A stretch of DNA of 64,000 bases from Phenylobacterium sp. (GCF_030693625.1 NZ_JAUYAF010000063.1:52828-116827), one strand, 5' to 3'. Positions 36,705 to 45,611 are shown, numbered from the stretch's first letter. Numbers and translations: made by a program. Notes: a model not told the origin generated them from the letters alone.

Positions 36705-36854
36705 TCAGGTTTCCCCGCTTCGCCGCCCGCGGCAGGCGTCCGAGCAGTAGCGCACCTCGTCCCACACCTTCGCCCACTTCTTGCGCCAGGTGAAAGGCCG
36801 CCCGCACACCGCGCACAGCTTGGTGGGCAGGTCGGCCTTGGCCACGCCCTTCAC
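36705..36854 (-). CDS. DUF2256 zinc-finger protein paired with photolyase
   Basis: A 49-aa protein starting at GTG 36854, which overlaps the photolyase stop (GTGA), with GGGAGG upstream. It has the DUF2256 pattern [15 protein letters not shown] followed by [10 protein letters not shown]: four cysteines for one zinc and an aromatic/basic core. DUF2256 genes are recurrent neighbours of FeS-type photolyases; the function is unknown. Confidence 0.85.
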   Translation of the reverse strand: MKGVAKADLPTKLCAVCGRPFTWRKKWAKVWDEVRYCSDACRGRRSGET

Positions 36855-38389
36855 AGTCCTCCCTCGCGCATGGCGGTCAGGTGCTGCTGCGCCTGATCGC
36901 GCAGGCCCGCCTGCCGCTCGGGCCCCATCCTGTCCCAGGTGGCGTAGACGAAGGGCATGCGGGCGTTGCGGCTGAACCGCTCGCGGTGGCGGGCCATGAA
37001 GTCCCAGTAGAGGGCGTTGAACGGGCACGCCCGGTCCCCGACCGCCACGGTGGGGTCATAGGCGCAGCCCTGGCAGTAGTTGCTCATCTTACGGATATAG
37101 GCGCCGCTGGCCGCATAGGGCTTGGAGGCCAGCACCCCGCCATCGGCGTGCAGGGCCATGCCGAGCGTGTTGGGCGCCTCGACCCACTCATAGGCGTCGG
37201 CATAGACCGCCAGGTACCACTCGTGCACCGCCTTGGGCGCCAGGCCCGCCACCAAAGCGAAGTTTCCGGTGATCATCAGCCGCTGGATGTGATGCGAATA
37301 GGCGTGGTCATAGGTGTGGGCCAGGGCCTCGCGCATGCAGGCCATGCGCGTCTCGCCGCTCCAGTAGAACCAGGGCAGCGGCTCTCTGGCCTCCAGGGCG
37401 TTCTGCTCGAGATAGCCCGGCATGAAACGCCAGTAGACGCCGCGCACAAACTCCCGCCAGCCGAGGATCTGGCGGATGAACCCTTCGGCGGCGTTCAGCG
37501 GCGCATGGCCCTCGCGATGGGCGGCCTCGGCCTTGCGGCACACTTCCAGCGGATAGAGCAGGCCCGCATTGATATAGGCCGCCAGCAGCGAGTGACGCAG
37601 CCAGGGCTCGCCCGCCACCATGGCGTCCTGATAGTCGCCGAACCCCGGCAGCACATGGGCGATGAAGTGGTCCAGCTCGCGCAGGGCCTGGCGCCGCGTC
37701 ACCGCGAAATGGAAGGGCTCCAGCCGACCGTAGCCATCCGGGAACCGCCGCCGCACCAGCTCCAGCGCCTCGCGAGTGATCGCATCCTTCTTGAAGCTCA
37801 GGCGCGGCGGAGACTTGAGCCCCGCCTTGGGCGGCTTGCGGTTCTCCGTATCAAAGTTCCAGCGGCCCCCGGCCGGCTTGCCGTCCGGCTCCATCAGCAC
37901 CTCGTGGCGCTTGCGCATCTCGCGGTAGAAGTACTCCATCCGCAGCTCGCGCCGGTCGCCAGCCCAGGCGTTGAACGCGTCGTGCGAGCACAGGAACCGC
38001 GTGTCGGGCAGGATGTCGAGCTTGACCGGCAGGGCCAGCTTCAGCGCCTCGAACCCCTCCCGCAGCCGCCACTCCCCCGGCTCGGTGACCACCACCCGGT
38101 CAGGCGCCAGGTCCGCCACCGCCCGCAGGATCTCGCCCTGCAGGCTCTGGCTGTTCCCCGCATCCTCCAGCGCCACATAGCGCACCTGATACCCCGCCGC
38201 CCGCAGGGCCTGGGCGTAGTGGCGCATGGCGGAAAACAGGAAGGCGATCTTCTTGACGTGGTGGTTCACGTACGACGCCTCGGCCATCACCTCGGCCATC
38301 AGGAAGACGTCGTGTTCCTTGTCGGCGGCCGCTACGACCGCCAGCCGGGTGGAGAGCTGGTCGGCGAGGATGACGCGGAGGACGGTCAA
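36851..38389 (-). CDS. Prokaryotic (6-4) photolyase (FeS-BCP family)
   Basis: A 512-aa deoxyribodipyrimidine photolyase-related protein; the family uses FAD, a lumazine chromophore and a 4Fe-4S cluster to repair UV (6-4) photoproducts. The four cluster cysteines are Cys351 (ACMREALAH), Cys439 and Cys442 (NYCQGCAYD) and Cys455 ([10 protein letters not shown]), each one position from those of Agrobacterium PhrB. The HH pair of [15 protein letters not shown] is the catalytic histidine region. Coupled to the DUF2256 gene. No LexA-like box was noticed upstream. Confidence 0.93.
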   Translation of the reverse strand: MTVLRVILADQLSTRLAVVAAADKEHDVFLMAEVMAEASYVNHHVKKIAFLFSAMRHYAQALRAAGYQVRYVALEDAGNSQSLQGEILRAVADLAPDRVVVTEPGEWRLREGFEALKLALPVKLDILPDTRFLCSHDAFNAWAGDRRELRMEYFYREMRKRHEVLMEPDGKPAGGRWNFDTENRKPPKAGLKSPPRLSFKKDAITREALELVRRRFPDGYGRLEPFHFAVTRRQALRELDHFIAHVLPGFGDYQDAMVAGEPWLRHSLLAAYINAGLLYPLEVCRKAEAAHREGHAPLNAAEGFIRQILGWREFVRGVYWRFMPGYLEQNALEAREPLPWFYWSGETRMACMREALAHTYDHAYSHHIQRLMITGNFALVAGLAPKAVHEWYLAVYADAYEWVEAPNTLGMALHADGGVLASKPYAASGAYIRKMSNYCQGCAYDPTVAVGDRACPFNALYWDFMARHRERFSRNARMPFVYATWDRMGPERQAGLRDQAQQHLTAMREGGL

Positions 38390-38573
38390 AGGCGCTAACC
38401 TGCCTTGCGGGTTGAGGCGTGCGGCGCCGACTCATGGGCGCAGTCAGGGATCATGGCGCCTCGCGCGGTTGGAAGACCGAGGGCCTACCTACCGGGGAAC
38501 CGTGCTCCTGTCCCCGTGATCTCGGGGGGTGCAGGCGCCGCGTCTTGAAGGCGCCGTCGCGATTTCGTATATA

Positions 38574-38587
38574 CACGTCATCACGTG
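38574..38587. promoter_or_regulatory. Palindrome upstream of vapB (putative autoregulatory operator)
   Basis: CACGTCATCACGTG is an inverted repeat (CACGT / ACGTG, 4-bp spacer), preceded by the AT-rich GTATATA, 11 bases before the vapB ATG. VapBC complexes usually repress at such a site. Confidence 0.5.
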
Positions 38588-38597
38588 GAGCGACGCC

Positions 38598-38837
38598 ATG
38601 ACCATCGCCGACAGCCGCACCTTCCGGAGTGGGAACAGCGAAGCCGTTCGCCTGCCCAAGGGCGTCGCCTTTGGCCGCGAGGTGGAGCTGACCATCATCC
38701 GCTCCGGCGACGTGCTGACCATCTATCCGAGCCGGCCGCCTATCGGGGATCTGGTCAAGACCCTAGCGGCGCTCCCCGCGCCCCGCGAGATCGAGATCCG
38801 CGATGTCGAGGACCTGCCCGAGCGACCGGGCCTCTGA
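38598..38837 (+). CDS. vapB: VapB-type antitoxin (AbrB/SpoVT fold)
   Basis: A 79-aa antitoxin. The N-terminal swapped-hairpin AbrB domain reads SRTFRSGNSEAVRLPKGVAF; the acidic C-terminal half (EIEIRDVEDLPERPG) is the part expected to plug the toxin active site. The ATG at 38598 is used because the AbrB domain follows at once. Three bases separate its stop from vapC. Confidence 0.9.
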   Translation: MTIADSRTFRSGNSEAVRLPKGVAFGREVELTIIRSGDVLTIYPSRPPIGDLVKTLAALPAPREIEIRDVEDLPERPGL

Positions 38838-38840
38838 GCC

Positions 38841-39230
38841 GTGGCCGCCTTCCTGCTCGACACCAATGTCCTGATCGGCCTGCGCGACGGCGACTCGACG
38901 GTCACCAACCGGGTCTCGGCCCTGGACGGCGCCATCCTGATGTCGATCGTCAGCCGCGTGGAGCTCGAGGGCGGGGTGCATCGCGATCCGTCGCAGGCCA
39001 GCCTGCGCCGCCCCCGGCTCGACGCCATCCTGGCCGCCCTGCCGGTCCTGGCCTTCGACGACGCGGCCGCCGACGCCCACCGGGTGATCATGGAGTCTGC
39101 CGGCTATTCCCGGCGCAAGCTATTGGACCGGATGATCGCGGCCCAGGCCCTGGTCCACCGCGCCACCCTGGTCACCCAGAACCCGGCGGACTTCCAGGAC
39201 GTGCCAGGGCTCGACCTGTTGGCCTGGTGA
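38841..39230 (+). CDS. vapC: VapC-type PIN-domain ribonuclease toxin
   Basis: A 129-aa PIN-domain protein starting at GTG. Acidic active-site residues are Asp7 (FLLDTNVLIGL), Glu41 (SRVELEGGV), Asp96 (KLLDRMIAAQAL) and Asp117 (NPADF). VapC toxins cleave tRNA or rRNA; all catalytic positions appear intact, so the toxin should be active unless bound by VapB. The following 187-bp gap to lacI holds an inverted repeat pair. Confidence 0.9.
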   Translation: MAAFLLDTNVLIGLRDGDSTVTNRVSALDGAILMSIVSRVELEGGVHRDPSQASLRRPRLDAILAALPVLAFDDAAADAHRVIMESAGYSRRKLLDRMIAAQALVHRATLVTQNPADFQDVPGLDLLAW

Positions 39231-39253
39231 GCCCCGGCCCATCCCCTCCCCCG

Positions 39254-39391
39254 TCATCCTAGGCCTTGCGCCTAAGGCCCCTCTGTCGGCGGACATCGCG
39301 ATGCAGGTCAAAGCCTCAACCGCGCCACCACACCCTGCGGCGCCCATGGATCGGAAACAGGGGTCCTAGGCACAAGGCCTAGGATCACGGG
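39254..39391. repeat. Inverted pair of CCTAGGC palindromes
   Basis: CATCCTAGGCCTTGCGCC (from 39255) and its inverted counterpart in 39360-39391 (GTCCTAGGCACAAGGCCTAG) flank about 80 bp. The right copy folds into a perfect 8-bp hairpin (TCCTAGGC-ACAAG-GCCTAGGA); the left has mismatches. It lies between the convergent vapC and lacI genes and differs in sequence from the repeats at 3273 and 61805. Confidence 0.75.
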
Positions 39392-39417
39392 CTTGGGAGG
39401 TTCGGCGCCAGGCCCCC

Positions 39418-40458
39418 CTACCCAACCTTCCCCGTAGACCCCCGCACCACCAGTTGCGGCTGGACCTCGTGCGCGTCCGCCCGCTTCTCGCGCAGGGCGT
39501 TGGGCACCAGCATCTCGCCGGCCATCCGCCCCATGTCCCGCAAGGGGAGCCGCACCGACGTCATGGGCGGCCACAGGCGCACGGCGATAGGGGCGTCGTC
39601 ATAGCCCACCACCGAGACGTCCTCCGGGATGCGCAGGCCGGCTTCGCGGGCGGCGGTGTAGACGCCGGTGGCCATCTCGTCGTTGAGGCAGAAGATAGCC
39701 GTGGGGCGGGCCTCAAGGGCGAACAGCTCCAGGGCGGCGTTGACGCCGCTCTCATAGGTATAGGCGCCGATCTTGGCGAGGTCGGGGGAGAGGGTCAGCC
39801 CGGCCTCGGCGAGGCCTTCCTCGAAGCCCTTCTTGCGCTCGATCGAAGAGCGGAAGGTGGGGGGACCGGAGATCAGGGCGATGCGGGTGTGGCCGAGGTC
39901 GGCTAGGTGGCGGGCGGCCTGGGCGGCGCCGCGGCCGTCGTGGCTGACCAGCATGCGGTCGGGCTCGTCGAGGGCCACTGATCCGATCCGCACATAGGGG
40001 ACGTCCAGCTCGCGCAGCAGGGCGGCAAGCTTCTCGTCCTCCGAGACCGGCGAGGGCAGGACCACGGCGAACAGTTTCTGGCGCTCCACGAAGTCGCGCA
40101 TGTCGGCCAGCAGGCGGGGCGAGTTGCGGTCCACCGGGCGAACCACCAGCTCGAAGCCCGAGCCGGCCATGGCGTCCAGCAGGCCCTGCTGGTGGCTGAT
40201 GGTGTGCTGGGGGTTGGGGTTGTCGTAGATCAGCCCCACCAGGAAGGAGCGGCGGAAGGCCAGGCCGCGGGCCTGCGGGTCGGGGACGTAGCCCGTCTCG
40301 CGCATGATCTCCAGAACCGCCTTGCGGGTCTCCTCCTTGACGAAGGGGCTCTCGTTGATGACCCGGCTAACCGTCTTCTTCGACACACCGGCCAGACGGG
40401 CGACGTCGTTGATGGTGTGCCGCTTGGTCTTATCGGAGCCTGGATCGCGTGCCGCCAC
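39418..40458 (-). CDS. LacI-family regulator, likely of the pectin/uronate genes
   Basis: A 346-aa repressor starting at GTG. The HTH is HTINDVARLAGVSKKTVSRV (about 14-33) with hinge LAFRRSFLVGLIYDNPNPQH. The sugar-binding domain has the usual GHTRIALISGPP, FCLNDEMATGVY and VVGYDDAPIA motifs. It lies beside the pectate lyase on the same strand. A site with the core ATGACACCGG occurs before its own start (40477), before the lyase/hydratase pair (41973) and before kduI (3620). Confidence 0.9.
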   Translation of the reverse strand: MAARDPGSDKTKRHTINDVARLAGVSKKTVSRVINESPFVKEETRKAVLEIMRETGYVPDPQARGLAFRRSFLVGLIYDNPNPQHTISHQQGLLDAMAGSGFELVVRPVDRNSPRLLADMRDFVERQKLFAVVLPSPVSEDEKLAALLRELDVPYVRIGSVALDEPDRMLVSHDGRGAAQAARHLADLGHTRIALISGPPTFRSSIERKKGFEEGLAEAGLTLSPDLAKIGAYTYESGVNAALELFALEARPTAIFCLNDEMATGVYTAAREAGLRIPEDVSVVGYDDAPIAVRLWPPMTSVRLPLRDMGRMAGEMLVPNALREKRADAHEVQPQLVVRGSTGKVG

Positions 40459-40476
40459 GGGGGAAATGTCCTCATT

Positions 40477-40496
40477 CCTGTCCCGGTGTCATAACC
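40477..40496. promoter_or_regulatory. Putative LacI autoregulatory site
   Basis: On the minus strand GGTTATGACACCGGGACAGG, 18 bases before the lacI GTG. It shares the 10-bp core ATGACACCGG with the sites at 3620 and 41973; the right half diverges. Confidence 0.4.
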
Positions 40497-40593
40497 CGCG
40501 CCGCGGTGTCGCGCCAAGCGGACCTGTCGGGGGTCCGATCAGGCCGGCGAGTTACTCCTGGCCCCGAGCTTCGAAAGCGATCCGGGCCCGCCT

Positions 40594-41925
40594 CTAGGTG
40601 CCCCGCGCCTTGGTCCCGGAGTCCAGCACCTCGGGCCGCCTGGGGGTCATGTCGTCCAGGTTCCAATCGGCCTCGTTGAAGGGCCGCCGGGTGGGGGTCT
40701 GGGTAGGATAGCCGTGCAGGTCGTTCTCGGAATCGATGATCCGGCCACGCCCCTCGGCCACGTCGGCGATCAGGCGGACGTCGTCATAGTCGCGGTCCCA
40801 GGGACGGGCGCCGGCGGTCATCAGCACGCTCTGCTGCACGGCGGTGGCGGGCATGGGCTTGAGGCCCTGCGGCCAGACCGGCGGGGTCTTCACCTCGATG
40901 ATCCTGGCCGGCGAGGTGGTGTAGCGCCCGAGCATGGGCAGCGGACGACCGATGCGGTCCACGGCGATGTTGTCGCGGGCGTGGTACTCCACGTCGCCAT
41001 AGCCGCCGAGCTGGAAGAAGGCGATCTGGTCGACCGGGGTGTCGATCCCGGCCCGCAGAGCGTTGCCCACCGCCACGATCTTGCCGACCTGGAAGGGACG
41101 GCTGCTCCACTCCTCGGCCTGCAGGTTGTAGTGCACCGCGCGCTGGCCGGGGTCGTAGATCAGGTTGTTGGCCATCACCGCGTGGACCCCGCCCTTGAAC
41201 AGCGCGCTGCGCTCGTAATTGTGGGCGTACAGATTGCCCACGATCAGCAGGTCGGTGACGTTGTCGTGGACCAGGGTGCCCTTGGAATGCTCGATCTTGT
41301 CGTGGGTCGAGTGGGCCAGGCTCTCGGCGATGATGTTGTTTGAGAAGGTGATGCGGCGGCTGGTGCCCGCACGCCATTCCTCTGGCGTGTTCCCGGTGAA
41401 TCGGGGGCCTGAGACCGAGAGGTTCTCGTCGCTGGCCCAGGTCAGGGTGCAGTGGTCGACGATGATGTTCCAGGCCGCGCCGGCGGTGGAGATGGCGTCC
41501 TCGTTCCAGCCGCTCTTCTTGGCCTGACCGGCCTCGCCTGGGCGCACGCGGATGTGCTGGATCACCACGTCGTGGCCGCCGATGTCCATGCCGCCGCGGA
41601 TCAGGGTGACGCCCGGTGAGGGCGCCGTCTGGCCCGCGATGGTCAGGAAGGGCTCGGTGACCTTGATGGTCTTGCGATCCAGGTCAATCACACCGCCCAC
41701 CTCGAAGACCACGATGCGCGGCCCCTTGGCCTCCACGGCCTCGCGGAAGGAACCAGGGCCGTCGCCGGCAAGCGTCGTGACCTTGATGATCCGGCCACCG
41801 CGCCCGCCAGGGGTCGTCGCCGCCCAGCCCTGCGCGCCCGGAAAGGCCAGGGGATCTGCGGCTTGGCCGGCGCCGGCGGCCAGCAGGATGGAAAGCGCCG
41901 CGGCGATGGCGAGACGGATGCCCAT
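40594..41925 (-). CDS. Secreted pectate lyase (parallel beta-helix, PL1-like)
   Basis: A 443-aa secreted polysaccharide lyase. A signal peptide ends near AGQAADPLAFPGAQGW. The beta-helix core includes TTLAGDGPGSFREAVEAKGP, IQHIRVRPGE, DAISTAGAAWNIIVDHCTLT and SLAHSTHDKIEHSKGT. It would cleave polygalacturonate to unsaturated oligosaccharides, whose monomers feed KduI/KduD. The ATG at 41925 has AGGGAG six bases upstream; the frame extends upstream over the operator and is not coding there. Divergent from the hydratase gene across a 118-bp region with the shared operator. Confidence 0.88.
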   Translation of the reverse strand: MGIRLAIAAALSILLAAGAGQAADPLAFPGAQGWAATTPGGRGGRIIKVTTLAGDGPGSFREAVEAKGPRIVVFEVGGVIDLDRKTIKVTEPFLTIAGQTAPSPGVTLIRGGMDIGGHDVVIQHIRVRPGEAGQAKKSGWNEDAISTAGAAWNIIVDHCTLTWASDENLSVSGPRFTGNTPEEWRAGTSRRITFSNNIIAESLAHSTHDKIEHSKGTLVHDNVTDLLIVGNLYAHNYERSALFKGGVHAVMANNLIYDPGQRAVHYNLQAEEWSSRPFQVGKIVAVGNALRAGIDTPVDQIAFFQLGGYGDVEYHARDNIAVDRIGRPLPMLGRYTTSPARIIEVKTPPVWPQGLKPMPATAVQQSVLMTAGARPWDRDYDDVRLIADVAEGRGRIIDSENDLHGYPTQTPTRRPFNEADWNLDDMTPRRPEVLDSGTKARGT

Positions 41926-41972
41926 GAGGTTCTCCCTGATGTCCCCAAAATTGCGAATTTGGGACTTGATTT

Positions 41973-41991
41973 GAAAATGACACCGGTTTCC
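41973..41991. promoter_or_regulatory. Putative LacI-family operator between pectate lyase and hydratase genes
   Basis: GAAAATGACACCGGTTTCC lies 48 bases before the lyase start and 52 before the hydratase start. It matches the 3620 site at 17 of 19 positions in reverse orientation, and its left half TGACACC with GGTTTCC approximates the palindrome TGACACCGGTGTCA. Confidence 0.55.
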
Positions 41992-42043
41992 TCTAGAGAC
42001 AACAGCGCCTTTCGGGGGGCGAGGGAGTGGGAGGCGATTCCGC

Positions 42044-42874
42044 GTGAGCGTTCCGGCGGCAAGCACGGCCGATGGCTTTCCCACGGACGACGTGGCGGCG
42101 CGGTTCGTCCGCGCGCGCCTGTCGGCCGCCGCCCTTCCAGACTTTCCCGGCCCCGTGCCCGGCGACCTCGCCACCGGTTATCGCGTGCAGGACGCGGCGC
42201 TTGCGCTGTGGCCTGACGAGGTGGTCGGCTGGAAGGTCGGGCGGGTGCCGCCCGAACACGAGGCGCGCCTGAACAGCAACCGCATCTGCGGCCCGATCTT
42301 CGCCAAGGCGCTGTGGCATGTGAAGCCCGGCCAGGTGACCCCCTTCCCGGTCTTCGAAGGCGGGTTCGCGGCCGTGGAGGCCGAGTATGTGGCGCGCATC
42401 GCCTTCGACGCCCCGGCCGACAAGCTGGCCTGGACCGCGCAGGAGGCCTCCGCCCTGATCGGCGCCCTGCACATGGGGATGGAGCCGGCGGGCAGCCCGC
42501 TGGCCAGCATCAACCTCCTGGGCCCCACGGTGGTGGTCTCCGACTTCGGCAACAACGCCGGCTTGATGGTGGGGGCGGAGATCGCCGACTGGCGCGAACG
42601 CCGGCTGGAGGACCTTCGCTGCGAGACCGTGATCGAGGGCAAGGTCGTGGGCCAGGGCGGCGCCTTCATCCTGCCGGGCGGGCCGGTGGAATCCATCCGC
42701 TTCCTGGCCGAGCACACCGCCCGGCGCGGCCGTCCGCTGAAGGCCGGCATGTACATCTGCACCGGCGCGGCGGCTGGCATCCATGACATCGCCGCGGGCG
42801 AGAGGGGCGCCGTGCGCTTCGAGGGCTACGGCGAGATCGCGTGCGCGGCCTACCCCGCCAAGCCCGCGACCTGA
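42044..42874 (+). CDS. 2-keto-4-pentenoate hydratase / FAH-family protein
   Basis: A 276-aa hydratase/decarboxylase of the MhpD type, GTG start. Recognisable parts are TGYRVQDAALALW, VVGWKVGRVPPEHEARL, the EAEYVARIAF acidic metal-binding segment, and GQGGAFILPGGPVESIRFLA. MhpD relatives hydrate 2-hydroxy-2,4-dienoates from meta-cleavage of aromatics; here the setting with pectate lyase and a uronate transporter suggests a keto-acid in sugar-acid breakdown instead. It likely forms an operon with the MFS gene 83 bp downstream. Confidence 0.82.
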   Translation: MSVPAASTADGFPTDDVAARFVRARLSAAALPDFPGPVPGDLATGYRVQDAALALWPDEVVGWKVGRVPPEHEARLNSNRICGPIFAKALWHVKPGQVTPFPVFEGGFAAVEAEYVARIAFDAPADKLAWTAQEASALIGALHMGMEPAGSPLASINLLGPTVVVSDFGNNAGLMVGAEIADWRERRLEDLRCETVIEGKVVGQGGAFILPGGPVESIRFLAEHTARRGRPLKAGMYICTGAAAGIHDIAAGERGAVRFEGYGEIACAAYPAKPAT

Positions 42875-42956
42875 CGAGACAATCTCCCGCGCTCGGCGAC
42901 GGCGCGGGGGTTCAAGAGATGTCGCCAAGGCGAAGAAACAAAAGGGCGTTCTGTCC

Positions 42957-44243
42957 ATGACCATCACCACCGACACCGGGCCCGCCGCCGCGGCGGACGG
43001 CAAGATGACCCGCCGCCGCTGGGTGATCTGCGCCCTGCTCTTCACCGCCGTGGTGATCAACTATGTCGACCGGCAGATGCTGGGGGTGCTCAAGCCCTTC
43101 ATGTCCGACGAGATGGGCTGGAGCGAGACCGACTACGCCGACATCGTCTTCTACTTCCAGGCGGCATACGCCGCCTCCTACCTGCTGTTCGGGGCCTTCG
43201 TGGACCGGGTGGGCGCCAAGATCGGCTACGCCACGGCCTTCATCATCTGGCAGCTGGCCCATATCGCGCACGCCGGCGCCAGCACCCTGAACCAGTTCTT
43301 CCTGGTCCGCGTCCTGCTGGGGATCGGTGAAGGCGGCAACTTCCCGGGCGGGGTCAAGGCCGTCACCGAGTGGTTCCCCAAGAAGGAGCGCGCCTTCGCC
43401 ACCGGCATCTTCAACGCCGGCGCCAATATCGGGGCGGTGATCACCCCCCTGGTGGCCCCGATGATCATGCTGGCCTACGGCTGGCGCGCGGCCTTCATCA
43501 TCACCGGCGTGATCGGCATGCTGTGGATCGTGGCCTGGCTGGTGATGTACCGGTCGCCGGAAAAGGAGCCCAAGGTCAACGCCGCCGAGCTCGCCCACAT
43601 CCGCTCCGACCCCGAGGATTCCGACCAGAAGGTCAGCTGGCTGAAGGTGGCCACCAAGCGGGAGACCTGGGCCTACGCGCTCGGCAAGTTTCTGATCGAT
43701 CCGGTCTGGTGGATGCTGCTGTTCTGGCTCCCGGACTACTTCAAGAAGACCTTCGACCTGAGTGTCACCACGTTCGGCCTGGTGCTGGCGGCGGTCTATC
43801 TGATATCCGACGTCGGCAGCGTCGGCGGCGGCTGGATGTCCTCGCGGCTGATGAAGGCCGGGCGCAGCCTCAACTTCTCGCGCAAGATGACCATGCTGGT
43901 CTGCGCCTTCGCCACCCTGCCCTACTTCTTCATCACCCAGATCGACGACCTGTGGACGGCGACCGCCGTGGTCGGCCTCGTGGCCGCCGCGCACCAGGCG
44001 TTCTCGGCCAATCTCTACACCCTGCCCGGCGACGTCTTCCCCCGAAGCGCCGTGGGTTCGGTCATCGGCATCGGCGGCATGCTGGGCGGGATCGGCGGCA
44101 TGGTGATGGCCAAGTCGGTGGGCCAAGTGCTGGAGTCCGCTGGCGGCTATGGCCCGATCTTCGCGGTCTGCGGCTGCATCTACTTCCTGGCCCTGCTGTC
44201 TGTGCACCTGCTCTCCCCGAGGATGGCCCCGGCAAAGGTTTAG
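42957..44243 (+). CDS. MFS hexuronate-type transporter (ExuT-like)
   Basis: A 428-aa anion:cation symporter of the major facilitator superfamily with twelve predicted helices. The N-terminal INYVDRQMLGVLKPFMSDEM, RVLLGIGEGGNFPGGVKAVT and WFPKKERAFATGIFNAGANI are hallmarks of the ExuT/GudP branch carrying hexuronates and aldarates. Import of galacturonate or lyase products would fit the neighbouring pectate lyase and the KduI/KduD genes. The ATG at 42957 starts in a polar leader; the upstream frame overlaps the hydratase. Confidence 0.88.
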   Translation: MTITTDTGPAAAADGKMTRRRWVICALLFTAVVINYVDRQMLGVLKPFMSDEMGWSETDYADIVFYFQAAYAASYLLFGAFVDRVGAKIGYATAFIIWQLAHIAHAGASTLNQFFLVRVLLGIGEGGNFPGGVKAVTEWFPKKERAFATGIFNAGANIGAVITPLVAPMIMLAYGWRAAFIITGVIGMLWIVAWLVMYRSPEKEPKVNAAELAHIRSDPEDSDQKVSWLKVATKRETWAYALGKFLIDPVWWMLLFWLPDYFKKTFDLSVTTFGLVLAAVYLISDVGSVGGGWMSSRLMKAGRSLNFSRKMTMLVCAFATLPYFFITQIDDLWTATAVVGLVAAAHQAFSANLYTLPGDVFPRSAVGSVIGIGGMLGGIGGMVMAKSVGQVLESAGGYGPIFAVCGCIYFLALLSVHLLSPRMAPAKV

Positions 44244-44304
44244 GCGAAGGCCGCTTCTGGGGGCCCATCACGAGCCCTTGTGATCCGCCGGCGCCGTCTC
44301 AAGT

Positions 44305-44318
44305 TGACGCGGGCGTCA
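44305..44318. promoter_or_regulatory. Dyad TGACGC-GG-GCGTCA upstream of P450
   Basis: A perfect palindrome with two central bases, followed by TTTTCC, 37 bp before the P450 start. It has the same outer TGAC/GTCA half-sites as TGACACCGGTGTCA but a different core, so it may be a related or separate operator. Confidence 0.35.
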
Positions 44319-44354
44319 TTTTCCGCCAATGGCAGGTCAACCGGAGGAACGGAC

Positions 44355-45611
44355 ATGAGCGACGGATCGATCGACCTGAACAGCGACGTGCGCGCGAAGG
44401 TCTATGCCACGCCTCTGGAACTGCTGGATCCGGCCCAGCCGGAACTGTTCCGCCAGGACGCGCACTGGGCGATCTTCGAGCGCCTGCGCAAGGAAGACCC
44501 GGTCCACTACACCGCCGAGCACGAGTTCGGCCCGTACTGGTCGATCACCAAGTACAACGACATCATGACCGTGGACACCAACCACGAGGCCTTCTCCTCC
44601 GAGGGCGGCATCACGATCGCCAATCAGACGGCCGGCGAAGGCCCCCTGCCGATGTTCATCGCCATGGATCCGCCCAAGCACGACGTGCAGCGCAAGACGG
44701 TCAGCCCGGCGGTCTCGCCGATGAACCTCGCCATCCTGGAGCCGCTGATCCGGGAGCGCGCCAGCAAGATCCTCGACAGCCTGCCGATCGGCGAGGAGTT
44801 CGACTGGGTCGACAAGGTCTCCATGGAACTGACCGCCATGACCCTGGCGACCCTGTTCGACATGCCGCAGGAAGACCGTCGCAAGCTGACCTACTGGTCC
44901 GACGTGGTCACCGCGGCGCCGGGCCAGGGCCTGATCGACACCATCGAGCAGAAGATGGAAATCTTCGTCGAGTACCATGCCTATTTCACCAAGCTGTGGA
45001 ACGAGCGGGTCAACGCGCCCCCGGCCGGCGACCTGATCTCCATGCTGGCCCACGGCGAGGCCACCCGGAACATGGAGCCGCGCGAGTACTTCGGGAACGT
45101 CGTGCTGCTGACCGTCGGCGGCAACGACACCACTCGCAACACCATCACCGGCTCGGTGCTGGCGCTGAACCAGAACCCCGACCAGTACAGGAAGCTGCGG
45201 GAAAACCCGGGCCTGATCCCGTCGATGGTCTCCGAGACCATCCGCTGGCAGACCCCGCTGGCCCACATGCGCCGCATCGCCACCCGCGACTTCGACATCG
45301 GCGGCAAGACCATCAAAAAGGGCGACAAGGTCGTCATGTGGTACGTCTCGGGCAACCGCGACGACGAGGTGATCGAGAACCCGAACGCCTACATCATCGA
45401 CCGCGAACGTCCCCGCCAGCACATCTCCTTTGGCTTCGGCATCCACCGTTGCGTGGGCAACCGCCTGGCCGAACTTCAGCTGAAGATCATCTGGGAAGAA
45501 ATCCTGGCGCGTTTCCCCGACATCCAGGTCGTCGCCGAGCCGAAGCGGGTCTATTCCAGCTTCGTGAAGGGCTACGAGAGCATGAAGGTGATCATTCCTA
45601 CCCGTTATTGA
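44355..45611 (+). CDS. Cytochrome P450, CYP153-like
   Basis: A 418-aa soluble bacterial P450. The haem-binding loop is FGFGIHRCVGNRLAELQ (Cys366), the I-helix oxygen motif VGGNDTTRN (254-262), and the K-helix ETIRWQTPLAHMRR (Glu294, Arg297). IRWQTPLAHMRR and the VVMWYVSGNRDDE segment are typical of CYP153-type alkane/terminal hydroxylases. No ferredoxin or ferredoxin reductase gene is next to it, so electrons must come from elsewhere. GGAGGAACGGAC precedes the ATG at 44355. A strong terminator closes the transcript. Confidence 0.88.
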   Translation: MSDGSIDLNSDVRAKVYATPLELLDPAQPELFRQDAHWAIFERLRKEDPVHYTAEHEFGPYWSITKYNDIMTVDTNHEAFSSEGGITIANQTAGEGPLPMFIAMDPPKHDVQRKTVSPAVSPMNLAILEPLIRERASKILDSLPIGEEFDWVDKVSMELTAMTLATLFDMPQEDRRKLTYWSDVVTAAPGQGLIDTIEQKMEIFVEYHAYFTKLWNERVNAPPAGDLISMLAHGEATRNMEPREYFGNVVLLTVGGNDTTRNTITGSVLALNQNPDQYRKLRENPGLIPSMVSETIRWQTPLAHMRRIATRDFDIGGKTIKKGDKVVMWYVSGNRDDEVIENPNAYIIDRERPRQHISFGFGIHRCVGNRLAELQLKIIWEEILARFPDIQVVAEPKRVYSSFVKGYESMKVIIPTRY

